Below are positions 1 through 6,740 of a stretch of DNA of 7,037 nt, one piece after another. Location of the stretch: assembly GCA_039679805.1 (NCBI GenBank), contig JBDKUD010000026.1, positions 1-7,037 on the forward strand, given 5' to 3'. Each line of letters opens with the position of its first letter. Positions within the stretch are counted from its first letter, which is position 1. The notes under the pieces are model-generated. The model was not told where the DNA came from and searched no databases. It was given only the letters and a program-made list of their open reading frames with translations. The DNA comes from JBDKUD01 sp039679805. GTDB lineage: Bacteria > Bacillota > Syntrophomonadia > Syntrophomonadales > Syntrophomonadaceae. A program made the position numbers and the translations under genes.

Positions 1-136
1 AATTGCATCAATATTAAGGTTATTGGTGGTTATCGTATGTATTAAACTTTACAGGGATATCAAGAGTTTCTTTTAACTTGGAAGGAGGGATTGCCCCACT
101 TGTTCCAGATGTAATAAAGCAATACATGAGAGGGCC
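1..136. other. Left-edge segment without an intact gene
   Basis: All three forward frames are broken: a TAA at 15-17 (third frame), a TAA at 43-45 (first frame) and a TAA at 74-76 (second frame). One frame is open from 18 to a TGA at about 162-164. Another is open from 77 and runs in frame into the next gene; it carries Cys codons at 92, 101 and 110 (a CPTCSRC string). A good Shine-Dalgarno sequence (AAGGAGGG, 82-89) is present, but the only starts near it (TTG 91, TTG 100) reach a stop within a few codons. The segment may be the end of an upstream gene or a frameshifted 5' part of the following gene. I cannot decide between these. Confidence 0.4.
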
Positions 137-520
137 TTGCTTTCAGAGGCAGTTGGAGAGTTGACCCGACCAGCTATGGACCCATTATTAACGATTCGTA
201 TATTGAACCGCCTGGGGATTAAAGATGCTAACGCTGAAGTTCCTTTGACTGGATTGTTTGAATCATGGGGAATACTTAGCCTGGCTGCTATGAGTATGAT
301 GCTTATTATGCCTTATGGTTATGCTTTCTTAAGACTAATGTACACTATATATAACAAAATTGTGCTATTGCTTACCGTGACAGTACATTTCAGCTGGAGA
401 ATTCCTTTTGGGCAAGTAAACAACATTCTTGGGATTATATTTATGATTGGAGCAATAATAGCGTTTTACGGATTCGGCAGGGTATATTGGGGTATGAGTA
501 AAAAGGAGTTGGCATCATGA
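137..520 (+). CDS. Small membrane protein, possibly remnant of a zinc-finger (zf-HC2) anti-sigma factor
   Basis: With a TTG start this is 127 residues. Two hydrophobic segments are clear (about residues 44-66 and 94-114), with a weaker one near 73-84, so an inner-membrane protein is likely. Residues 9-26 (ELTRPAMDPLLTIRILNR) resemble the linker after the zinc finger in zf-HC2 anti-sigma factors, which typically has Pro-rich residues and then a 'L..RIL..L' helix. The frame stays open upstream to 77 and encodes a CxxCxxC cluster, but the N-terminal part of such a domain is missing behind a stop at 74-76. The start is uncertain: TTG 137, TTG 161 and ATG 176 all lack a well-spaced ribosome binding site. 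The stop overlaps the next start by ATGA (517-520), indicating translational coupling. The anti-sigma assignment is inference; a plain hypothetical membrane protein is the safe reading. Confidence 0.55.
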   Translation: MLSEAVGELTRPAMDPLLTIRILNRLGIKDANAEVPLTGLFESWGILSLAAMSMMLIMPYGYAFLRLMYTIYNKIVLLLTVTVHFSWRIPFGQVNNILGIIFMIGAIIAFYGFGRVYWGMSKKELAS

Positions 521-1341
521 ACCGAAAAATAGGGTTTCTCTTATTATTAGTGTTGTTTTTAGCTGGTTTTACTGGAAACGCGTACGCTGAAAAGAATATT
601 GCCAAACATACAAAAGTAATACATGAAGGCCAAATAACCAGAGATGTATTCCTTTTTGGAGAAGATGGTATTATATCTGGTACAACGGATGAGGTAGTAG
701 TAATAAATGGCAATCTTACTTTGACCAGTACTGCCAATATAAAAGATCGGGTATTTATTGTCGGCGGAAAATTAACCCGAGAACCGGGAGCAAAAGTCGG
801 GGAAGGAGTTTTTCATGTTAATCTAAGGCATGAAACCTTGAACAGTTTATTGCTGGGGCTGGGAGCCTTTATAGGTATAGAATTAGGCAAACTTTGTTTA
901 GGGGTGTTGATAATTTTGGCCAGTTTGACAGCCCTATTATTGGTTAAAACCCGTGTCAATAGAGCCAAAAAAGCTTTAGAGACAAATTTTATGAAAACTG
1001 GATTATTAGGATTGCTGGCGACTATAGGATCAGCTATGATATTTTTTGCTCTAATCGTAACTATCTGGGGCATTCCAGTAGCAATTTTACTCGGAACAAT
1101 AATTATAGCTCTAATATCTATTGGAATGGGAGCATTAAGCTTAATATTTGGCGAACTTTTATTACGAAGCTATAGTTGGGGTCAAAAACCGTTTATTCAG
1201 GTTTTTGCCGGTTCTATTAGTATAGTTACTCTTTCTAATTTCCCGGTTTTCGGTGCTGTGTGGGGTATAATGGTATTTGTTTTTGCTTTGGGCGCACTGG
1301 CTTTAAGTATATTACCGGGGAGGACAGATTTTAATGCTTAA
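517..1341 (+). CDS. Secreted/membrane protein with bactofilin-like (polymer-forming) N-terminal half and C-terminal membrane domain
   Basis: This 274-residue protein starts with a signal peptide (residues 1-24, cleavage probably after AYA). Residues 25 to about 105 follow: short alternating beta segments of the kind 'DVFLFGEDGIISG...VVVINGNLTL...DRVFIVGGKL', which resemble the stacked turns of bactofilin/polymer-forming proteins. From about residue 111 to the end lie four to five hydrophobic segments (roughly 111-143, 161-183, 186-213, 228-242, 245-265) with a basic stretch at 144-153. This layout of exported beta-solenoid plus membrane domain is known in Firmicutes, often beside anti-sigma genes, but its biochemical role is not established. 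The start is well supported: AAAAGGAG at 501-508 sits 8 nt upstream of the ATG. It overlaps its upstream neighbour by 4 nt and the downstream PAP2 gene by 8 nt, so all three are probably one transcript. Confidence 0.75.
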   Translation: MNRKIGFLLLLVLFLAGFTGNAYAEKNIAKHTKVIHEGQITRDVFLFGEDGIISGTTDEVVVINGNLTLTSTANIKDRVFIVGGKLTREPGAKVGEGVFHVNLRHETLNSLLLGLGAFIGIELGKLCLGVLIILASLTALLLVKTRVNRAKKALETNFMKTGLLGLLATIGSAMIFFALIVTIWGIPVAILLGTIIIALISIGMGALSLIFGELLLRSYSWGQKPFIQVFAGSISIVTLSNFPVFGAVWGIMVFVFALGALALSILPGRTDFNA

Positions 1342-2014
1342 AAAATTATTAACAGGTTGGATTTCACCCCTAAAGAATTTGGGTGCCTGGATGACAATAG
1401 GGATAACATTGGGTCTGGTATTTATTTTGACTTTTGCAGTGATAGCTGAAGAGCTCATTGAAAACGAATTAAATCTATTTGACCAGACAATTATTAGTGC
1501 TGTTAGTACAATTAACAGCCCCTTAACAACCCAGATTATGAAGGGAATTACCATGCTTGGTTCTGCTGCCGTGATGATAACTATAGTGGTATTAGCCTGG
1601 CTGGTATGTTTGAGATATAAAAAGTATTTGTGGGATACAGCTACGGTAACAATAGTACTAACCGGCGCATGGTTGATGAATTCGCTGCTAAAATGGGTGT
1701 TTCACCGCAGCCGCCCTTATGGATTAAGATTGGTAGAGGCAGCCGGATATAGTTTCCCCAGTGGTCATGCCATGATTTCACTGACTTTTTATGGAATGGT
1801 GGCATATTTATTATGGAATAATTTGAAATCTCAGCGGGCTAAGTATTTATCAGTTGGCTTTATTTCTTTGATGGTTCTGGCAATTGGTTTAAGTCGAATT
1901 TATCTGGGTGTTCATTATCCAAGTGATGTTGTGGCTGGCTTTGCAGCGGGAGGTGTGGTACTGATAGGAAGTATTCTGGGGCTGCAGGCGGTTCAGCAAC
2001 GCAGACAATGCTAA
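1334..2014 (+). CDS. PAP2-family membrane phosphatase (lipid phosphate / undecaprenyl-pyrophosphate type)
   Basis: A 226-residue integral membrane protein with the complete three-part PAP2 catalytic signature: K120-x6-R127-P128, then PSGH at 142-145, then S187-R188-x5-H194-x3-D198. H194 would be the phosphorylated nucleophile, with D198 its charge partner and H145 the general acid. The early 'LNLFDQTIISAVSTI' stretch (46-60) is also typical of the family. About six hydrophobic segments are visible. Family members dephosphorylate phosphatidic acid, phosphatidylglycerophosphate or undecaprenyl pyrophosphate outside the membrane; the sequence alone does not choose among these. GGGGAGGA at 1317-1324 is a good ribosome binding site, and the start overlaps the preceding gene by 8 nt. 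It lies just upstream of the phosphate-uptake operon but is separated by a terminator, so a shared role in phosphate metabolism is not shown. Confidence 0.9.
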   Translation: MLKKLLTGWISPLKNLGAWMTIGITLGLVFILTFAVIAEELIENELNLFDQTIISAVSTINSPLTTQIMKGITMLGSAAVMITIVVLAWLVCLRYKKYLWDTATVTIVLTGAWLMNSLLKWVFHRSRPYGLRLVEAAGYSFPSGHAMISLTFYGMVAYLLWNNLKSQRAKYLSVGFISLMVLAIGLSRIYLGVHYPSDVVAGFAAGGVVLIGSILGLQAVQQRRQC

Positions 2015-2045
2015 ATACTATTTTATTATCAAAGATTACAGATGG

Positions 2046-2080
2046 CCTCGTTCTATTAAGGAACGGGGTTTTTTATTTTT
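2046..2080 (+). terminator. Intrinsic terminator after the PAP2 gene
   Basis: CCTCGTTCT (2046-2054) pairs with GGAACGGGG (2060-2068) to give a 9-bp stem with two G-U pairs and a 5-nt ATTAA loop. A run of T broken by one A follows (2069-2080). It lies 32 nt after the PAP2 stop codon and separates that cluster from the pst operon. Confidence 0.85.
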
Positions 2081-2121
2081 GCCAATACCGACATGAAAGC
2101 TACGGTAATAAATACAAATTA

Positions 2122-2171
2122 TTTACATTGCCGGTACAAAATCTTAATATCGTTAATCCTAATGCTTAACA
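2122..2171 (+). promoter_or_regulatory. Candidate PhoP-binding repeats (Pho box) upstream of pstS
   Basis: Hexamers resembling TTAACA occur in helical phase at 11-bp steps: TTTACA at 2122, GGTACA at 2133, TTAATA at 2144 and TTAACA at 2166. A slightly displaced TTAATC lies at 2153. In Bacillus-type Firmicutes, phosphorylated PhoP binds direct repeats of this sequence spaced about one helical turn apart. The location directly in front of pstS supports the call. Binding itself is inferred. Confidence 0.65.
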
Positions 2172-2177
2172 TTTAAA

Positions 2178-2186
2178 TGATATTCT
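2178..2186 (+). promoter_or_regulatory. Candidate extended -10 element of the pstS promoter
   Basis: TGATATTCT is an extended -10 (TG-N-TATTCT) that starts its -10 hexamer 9 bp after the last TTAACA-like repeat. No recognisable -35 hexamer is present at the right distance; the repeats occupy that place, as expected for activator-dependent Pho promoters. The predicted start near 2193 would give a leader of about 45 nt. An alternative -10, GATAAT at 2205-2210, is closer to consensus but also lacks a good -35. Confidence 0.45.
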
Positions 2187-2238
2187 GATTCCAGCAAAGG
2201 ATTTGATAATAAAAAAAATTAAAGGAGGAAAATAGTAG

Positions 2239-3093
2239 ATGATGTCATTGAGAGTAAGGAGAATTACCACTTTCTTATTACTGGGATTGTTATTGGCGGG
2301 TGTTACTTTTGCTTCCGGATGCGGGACTAAGAAAACTGAGAGCGGCACAGCAGGATTATCCGGTACTTTGACTATTGCTGGGTCAACATCCGTACAACCC
2401 TTCAGTGAAGTTCTGGCAGAAGAATTTATGGCCAAGAACAAAAATGTTCAGGTTAATGTACAGGGTGGAGGTTCCAGCCAAGGTGTTGAAGCTGCTGTAT
2501 CAGGTGCTACAGATATCGGATCGGCTTCCAGGGATTTGAAAGATGAGGAGAAAGCTAAAGCTACGTTAGTTTCAACTCCGATAGCCATTGATGGAGTAGC
2601 TATAGTAGTGAATAGTGCCAATAAAGTTACTTCCTTAACTTCGGAGCAGGTTAAAAATATTTACCTTGGTAATGTTAAAAATTGGAAGGATATAGGAGGA
2701 TCTAACGCTCCCATAACCGTTGTAACCAGGGAAGACGGTTCCGGTACCAGAGAAGCTTTTTCCAAAGGTATCATGAATGAAGAGAACATAATTAACAGTG
2801 CTATTGTACAAAATTCAACCGGAGCGGTAAGAACTACTGTAGCAGGAGATAAAAATGCAATTGGCTACGTTTCCATGGCAAGTGTAAATAGTGAAGTAAA
2901 AGCCGTGGATTTGGATGGAGTAGCAGCTACTGAAGCTAATGTTAAATCTGGACAATACAAATTACAAAGACCTTTCATTTATATAACTAAAGATGCTCCA
3001 AAAGGTCTTGCCAAAGCATTTATCGACTTTGTACTAAGTAATGAAGGCCAGAAGATAATAGTTGATGAAGGTGCTTATTCAGTTAATAAATAA
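2239..3093 (+). CDS. pstS: Phosphate ABC transporter substrate-binding lipoprotein PstS
   Basis: A 284-residue periplasmic-binding-type protein that captures inorganic phosphate outside the membrane and passes it to PstC/PstA. Residues 1-27 form a lipoprotein signal peptide with basic residues, a hydrophobic core and a lipobox ending ASG-C28, so Cys28 should be lipidated. Phosphate-site motifs are in family order: GSTSVQP (48-54), GGGSSQG (76-82), SRD (97-99), REDGSGTR (164-171) and STGA (193-196). Length is normal. AAAGGAGG at 2221-2228 is the ribosome binding site; two adjacent ATGs (2239 and 2242) are possible starts. It is the first gene of the pst operon and lies behind the candidate Pho box, so induction by phosphate starvation is expected. 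It is separated from pstC by an unusually long gap. Confidence 0.96.
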   Translation: MMSLRVRRITTFLLLGLLLAGVTFASGCGTKKTESGTAGLSGTLTIAGSTSVQPFSEVLAEEFMAKNKNVQVNVQGGGSSQGVEAAVSGATDIGSASRDLKDEEKAKATLVSTPIAIDGVAIVVNSANKVTSLTSEQVKNIYLGNVKNWKDIGGSNAPITVVTREDGSGTREAFSKGIMNEENIINSAIVQNSTGAVRTTVAGDKNAIGYVSMASVNSEVKAVDLDGVAATEANVKSGQYKLQRPFIYITKDAPKGLAKAFIDFVLSNEGQKIIVDEGAYSVNK

Positions 3094-3142
3094 TATTTGC
3101 AATAAATTAACATGGGTGAGGATATGTTGCACACTCATTTAA

Positions 3143-3170
3143 AACCCGCACCGGTTAATGGCTGCGGGTT
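3143..3170 (+). terminator. Hairpin after pstS, possible partial terminator or RNA-stabilising stem
   Basis: AACCCGCA (3143-3150) and TGCGGGTT (3163-3170) form a perfect 8-bp GC-rich stem with a 12-nt loop, 49 nt after the pstS stop. The following T run is poor (GTTTAC), so full termination is doubtful. In known pst operons a stem at this place lets pstS mRNA accumulate above the membrane-component genes by partial termination or 3' protection. That role is inferred here. Confidence 0.55.
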
Positions 3171-3171
3171 G

Positions 3172-3243
3172 TTTACAATGAATTTACCTTTTTAGAACAA
3201 ATTTTTTAGATTATATCACCGCTTACTTAACATAGTAATGTTA
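3172..3243 (+). promoter_or_regulatory. TTAACA-like repeats and inverted repeat between pstS and pstC
   Basis: TTTACA at 3172 and TTTACC at 3183 are 11 bp apart. TTTAGA at 3205 and TTAACA at 3227 fall in the same 11-bp phase (offsets 33 and 55). The last one overlaps a perfect inverted repeat, TAACAT-AGTA-ATGTTA (3228-3243). This could be a second PhoP-responsive site serving pstC, or simply AT-rich coincidence. A possible -10 (CATAAT, 3248-3253) follows, without a good -35. Confidence 0.3.
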
Positions 3244-3385
3244 TCGTCATAATTAAAGATTGGTTAATTATAAAATGAGGCTGGTGATATGGAATTTGAA
3301 CAAGCATCTTGGAGGGGAATTAGTAAATTCATCGTTGTTATCAATAACCAATGATAATGTGGGTAGAGGCAGGTTTAAAAATGTT

Positions 3386-4252
3386 ATGTTCAAGATTAAC
3401 GTTGAAACATTAATTGAAAAACTGTTAAAGGTTTGCGCAGCACTATCTATTCTAGCAATTATACTTATAACTCTTTTCATATTTATTCGGGGAATCCCAC
3501 TGATTTTAAATATCGGTCCGGGTGATTTCCTGTTAAGGAGCGAATGGAATCCAACCAAAGGTATTTTTGGCATAATGCCAATGATTATAGGTTCTCTGGC
3601 GGTAACATTTGCTTCATTATTATGGGCTGTACCCGTGGGTTTGGTTACTGCGGCTTTTCTGGCTGAAATTGCTCCCCTTAGAGTTGGCCGCATAACCAGT
3701 AATCTGGTGGAGCTGCTGGCTGGTATACCATCAGTAGTATATGGCTTCTTTGGTCTCATTGTTATAGTTCCATTTATAAGAAATTACCTGGGAGGGAACG
3801 GAATGAGTATACTGGCAGGAGCCATTGTACTGGGAATTATGATTCTTCCTACTATAATCACTATTTCCCGCGATTCCATAATGGCTGTACCAGGTGAATA
3901 CAAGGAAGGGTCTTTGGCTCTGGGAGCAACCCATTATCAGACGATTGGCAGAGTAATTATTCCAGCTGCCCGATCAGGAATAATTACTTCCATAATATTG
4001 GGTATGGGCAGGGCTGTAGGTGAAACCATGGCGGTGGTTATGGTTACCGGCAATGCAACCCTGATTCCAGGCAGCCTCTTATCGCCTGTACGTACCATGA
4101 CCAGCACTATTGTGCTGGAAATGGGTTATGCCAGTGGTGACCATCAGGCAGCATTATTTGCAATAGGAATGATTTTATTTATATTTATAGTCGCATTAAA
4201 TTTAATTGTTAATATGGCGGTAAAGGCAGGTAAAATGAATGGGAGCTACTAA
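3386..4252 (+). CDS. pstC: Phosphate ABC transporter permease PstC
   Basis: One of the two membrane subunits forming the phosphate channel. From the chosen ATG it is 288 residues, about the family length, with roughly six hydrophobic segments beginning near residue 16. Family hallmarks include GDFLLRSEWNPTKGIFGI (46-63), ELLAGIPSVVYGFFGL (109-124), the cytoplasmic EAA loop that docks on PstB (EGSLALGATHYQTIGRV, 174-190) and GRAVGET (208-214). The frame is open upstream to a TTG at 3260, which would add 42 residues (330 in total). That extension lacks a ribosome binding site and looks unlike transporter sequence, so I prefer ATG 3386, although its own ribosome binding site (AGG at 3371-3373, or AGAGG at 3365-3369) is weak and far. 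It overlaps pstA by 14 nt. Confidence 0.93.
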   Translation: MFKINVETLIEKLLKVCAALSILAIILITLFIFIRGIPLILNIGPGDFLLRSEWNPTKGIFGIMPMIIGSLAVTFASLLWAVPVGLVTAAFLAEIAPLRVGRITSNLVELLAGIPSVVYGFFGLIVIVPFIRNYLGGNGMSILAGAIVLGIMILPTIITISRDSIMAVPGEYKEGSLALGATHYQTIGRVIIPAARSGIITSIILGMGRAVGETMAVVMVTGNATLIPGSLLSPVRTMTSTIVLEMGYASGDHQAALFAIGMILFIFIVALNLIVNMAVKAGKMNGSY

Positions 4253-5075
4253 CGCTAAAGAACGATTATTAACCGCATTATTCTGGTTCTCAGCATTGCT
4301 TATAGTGGGAATATTGTTTGCAATTATTGGGTATGTTGCCTTAAAAGGAATATCAGCTATAAGTTGGGAGTTCATATTTCAGTCTCCCAGTCGTGCCGGA
4401 AAAGAGGGGGGGATATCTACAACTATTGTCGGTACACTATATCTAACTTTAGTTGCGCTGATTATAGCTGTTCCTCTTGGAGTTGGAAGTGCTCTTTACC
4501 TGGAGGAATATGCCGACCGCGGAAGCAAGTTTGCTTATTTGGTTAATTTAACCTCGGAGACTTTAGCAGGTATTCCATCTATCATTTTTGGCCTGTTTGG
4601 TTTTGTTTTCTTTGTTATTTTTCTTAATCTGGGGTGGTCCATATTGTCGGGAGGAATGACTCTGGCTATCATGGTTCTGCCGACTATCATAAGGACATCA
4701 CAGGAAGCTATAATTTCCGTACCTCATGAGTACCGGGAAAACAGTCTGGCACTGGGGGCCAGTAAATGGCAAACAATTAGTAAAATCATCGTTCCTTCAG
4801 CAGTTCCTGGCATTATTACAGGTATAATACTGGCTACTGGAAGGGCTGTGGGCGAAACAGCTGCAGTTATCTTAACGGCAGGCAGTTCGCTTGGTATGCC
4901 GATATTATTGAGTGACCCGGCACGCACCATGTCAGTGCATCTTTATATGCTGGCTATGGAGGGTATCTCCATGGAAAGAGCTTTTGGGACAGCGTTTTTA
5001 ATTATTATTTTAGTAATAATCATAAATTATCTTGCTAATTTAAGTCTTCGCAGACTATCACATTCATTGAGGTGA
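4239..5075 (+). CDS. pstA: Phosphate ABC transporter permease PstA
   Basis: The second channel-forming subunit, 278 residues with about six membrane segments, the first at 11-33. It shares the PstC pattern: SETLAGIPSIIFGLFGF (106-122), the EAA loop that contacts PstB (ENSLALGASKWQTISKIIVP, 167-186) and GRAVGET (201-207). The C-terminal end (NLSLRRLSHSLR) is basic and cytoplasmic, as usual. The start overlaps the end of pstC by 14 nt; AAAGGCAGG at 4222-4230 is the ribosome binding site. The stop codon lies inside the ribosome binding site of pstB, so PstC, PstA and PstB translation are closely linked. Confidence 0.95.
   Translation: MGATNAKERLLTALFWFSALLIVGILFAIIGYVALKGISAISWEFIFQSPSRAGKEGGISTTIVGTLYLTLVALIIAVPLGVGSALYLEEYADRGSKFAYLVNLTSETLAGIPSIIFGLFGFVFFVIFLNLGWSILSGGMTLAIMVLPTIIRTSQEAIISVPHEYRENSLALGASKWQTISKIIVPSAVPGIITGIILATGRAVGETAAVILTAGSSLGMPILLSDPARTMSVHLYMLAMEGISMERAFGTAFLIIILVIIINYLANLSLRRLSHSLR
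5069..5075 (+). promoter_or_regulatory. Ribosome binding site that decides the pstB start
   Basis: GAGGTGA ends 5 nt before ATG 5081 and also contains the pstA stop codon. The alternative pstB start, GTG 5072, overlaps pstA by GTGA but would sit within this site and has no other ribosome binding site, so ATG 5081 is preferred. Confidence 0.65.
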
Positions 5076-5080
5076 AGCAG

Positions 5081-5842
5081 ATGACAAATGCAATTAAAGT
5101 TAAAGCAAATGATGTAAAAGTTTTCTATCAGAAATATCAGGCCTTGCATGATATCAATATGGAGATTCAGGAACATCGCGTTACAGCTCTGATTGGTCCT
5201 TCCGGCTGCGGAAAATCAACCTTTTTACGTACTATTAACCGATTGAATGAATTAATTGAAGGAACAACCATTGAAGGTCAGATTTATCTGGATGGAAAGC
5301 CAATTTATGATAAAGATATAAATGTAGTTGCATTAAGAAAAAAAGTAGGAATGGTTTTTCAAAAACCGTCAGTTTTCCCCATGTCCATTTATGAAAATGT
5401 TGCCTATGGGCCACGAATTCATGGTATTCAGCAAAAAAGCCAGCTCGATGATATAGTAGAGAAAAGTCTGAAGTTAGCTAATTTATGGGGAGAAGTTAGT
5501 GATCGGTTGAATTCACCGGCGGTCCGAATGTCAGGCGGGCAACAGCAAAGATTGATTATAGCCAGGGTTTTGGCGGTTGAACCTGAGGTTATTCTTATGG
5601 ATGAACCTGCTTCAGCACTGGATCCTATTTCTACCTCCAAGTTGGAGGAACTAATATCCCAGCTTAAAGAAAATTACACCATAGTAATTGTTACTCATAA
5701 TATGCAGCAGGCAGCCCGGGTGTCTGATTATACAGGGTTTTTCCTGAATGGATATATGGTGGAATTTAACCGCACCGAAGAAATATTTGTTAATCCACGG
5801 GATAAGAGAACTGAGGATTATATTACCGGTAGATTTGGTTAG
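5081..5842 (+). CDS. pstB: Phosphate ABC transporter ATP-binding protein PstB
   Basis: The ATPase that drives phosphate import, acting as a dimer on the cytoplasmic face of PstC/PstA. From ATG 5081 it has 253 residues, the normal length. All nucleotide-binding motifs are intact, in this numbering: Walker A GPSGCGKST (39-47), Q-loop Gln94 in MVFQKPSVFPMSIYENV, signature MSGGQQQR (150-157; Met replaces the usual Leu), Walker B VILMDEP (170-176), D-loop SALDP (178-182) and H-loop His206. The Q-loop sequence and the C-terminal 'FVNPRDKRTEDYITGRFG' are characteristic of PstB rather than of ABC ATPases in general. It follows pstA by 5 nt, and phoU follows after 19 nt. Confidence 0.96.
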   Translation: MTNAIKVKANDVKVFYQKYQALHDINMEIQEHRVTALIGPSGCGKSTFLRTINRLNELIEGTTIEGQIYLDGKPIYDKDINVVALRKKVGMVFQKPSVFPMSIYENVAYGPRIHGIQQKSQLDDIVEKSLKLANLWGEVSDRLNSPAVRMSGGQQQRLIIARVLAVEPEVILMDEPASALDPISTSKLEELISQLKENYTIVIVTHNMQQAARVSDYTGFFLNGYMVEFNRTEEIFVNPRDKRTEDYITGRFG

Positions 5843-5861
5843 CAGGGGGGAAGTTATAAAT

Positions 5862-6533
5862 ATGTTAATAAACTCATTGCCAGTTGAACTGGAGAAAACA
5901 AAAGAAGATCTCCTGAGAATGGGCAGACTTGTCCAGGAGCAAATAATCAAGTCTGTAAAAGCACTGGTTGAAAAAGATATGGACCTGGCTCGGGAGGTTA
6001 TTGCTAATGATAATATTGTAGACCAAATGGAACTGGATCTGGAGAAAAAATGCCTGGGTCTTATTGCCTTAAAACAACCAATGGCCAAGGATCTGCGGCT
6101 CATTGGTACGGTATTGCGCATAATTGTAGATATTGAGAGAATGGGTGATTTGGCTGAAGATATAGCAGAAATTGCCGTGAAATTGTATGAACAGACATAT
6201 ATAAAACCGCTGATAGATATTCCTCGTATGGCTAGACTGGCGGAAGATATGATAGAAACCGCACTTCGAGCTTTTATTGACCAGGATGTTTCTTTGGCTA
6301 TGAAATTAATTCCCATGGAAACAGAGATGGATGCTCTTTACAATCAGGTATTTAGTGAACTTCTAGTGTACATGATGAAGGATCAGGGTAACATAGCCCA
6401 ATCTACAGCTTTATTACTGATTGCAGTTCACCTGGAAAGGTTTGGCGACCATGCAACTAATTTAGCCGAGATGGTTATATATGTGGAGGAAGGCAGAAGA
6501 GTCGACTTGAATGAATTAGCTAGAAATGAATAA
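5862..6533 (+). CDS. phoU: Phosphate transport regulator PhoU
   Basis: A 223-residue, all-helical cytoplasmic protein made of two similar three-helix repeats. Each repeat carries the family's acidic metal-binding motif: DIERMGDLAEDIAE (90-103) and LERFGDHATNLAEM (191-204). A further acidic cluster, NDNIVDQMELDLE (49-61), is also typical. PhoU damps phosphate uptake and passes transporter state to the PhoR-type sensor kinase; that kinase is not in this window. The frame is open upstream into the end of pstB, but ATG 5862 is the right start: AGGGGGGAAG (5844-5853) precedes it, and the upstream residues are a shifted reading of pstB. It is the last gene of the operon. Confidence 0.95.
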   Translation: MLINSLPVELEKTKEDLLRMGRLVQEQIIKSVKALVEKDMDLAREVIANDNIVDQMELDLEKKCLGLIALKQPMAKDLRLIGTVLRIIVDIERMGDLAEDIAEIAVKLYEQTYIKPLIDIPRMARLAEDMIETALRAFIDQDVSLAMKLIPMETEMDALYNQVFSELLVYMMKDQGNIAQSTALLLIAVHLERFGDHATNLAEMVIYVEEGRRVDLNELARNE

Positions 6534-6638
6534 TGGTGTTACTATGATGTAATGCTAATGTTATGCTCACAACTAGAACAAAATGTGACGATATTCACCA
6601 ACAATTCTTATTAAAGAGAACAATACTGGTAAATTATA

Positions 6639-6680
6639 ACACTCGGAAGTCAAATCAAAATGACTGCCGAGTGTTTTTTT
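6639..6680 (+). terminator. Strong intrinsic terminator after phoU
   Basis: ACACTCGGAAGTCA (6639-6652) pairs with TGACTGCCGAGTGT (6661-6674), a 14-bp stem with one mismatch and an 8-nt AATCAAAA loop. Seven T follow (6674-6680). It lies 105 nt after phoU and ends the pst transcript. The stretch between phoU and the stem (6534-6638) shows no gene or clear motif. Confidence 0.92.
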
Positions 6681-6717
6681 GTTTGATGGGGCAGCTTAAC
6701 ATAATTAAAAAAAGGCA

Positions 6718-6740
6718 TTGTACAAGGAATACAAAGTATT
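6718..6740. promoter_or_regulatory. Candidate activator-binding palindromes upstream of the sigma-54 promoter
   Basis: Two adjacent symmetric sequences are present: TTGTACAA (6718-6725) and AATAC-AAA-GTATT (6728-6740). They lie about 90-112 bp before the predicted start of the sigma-54 promoter, the usual distance for enhancer-binding activators. ACAAAGTA, part of the second, recurs at 6773-6780, exactly 42 bp (four helical turns) downstream. Which activator binds is unknown. Confidence 0.35.

Noticed and set aside
3289..3354. Small ORF of 21 codons upstream of pstC, followed by an overlapping ATG at 3351
   Set aside because: It has a fair ribosome binding site but no recognisable sequence and is too short to support as a gene. 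It is mentioned only as a possible leader.
5748..5861. 38-residue upstream extension of PhoU
   Set aside because: It lies inside pstB in another frame. ATG 5862 has its own ribosome binding site and gives the normal family length.
5651..6316. Long minus-strand reading frame opposite pstB/phoU
   Set aside because: It is Ser/Ile-rich, antisense to two clear genes, and has no ribosome binding site; it is a shadow of phoU coding.
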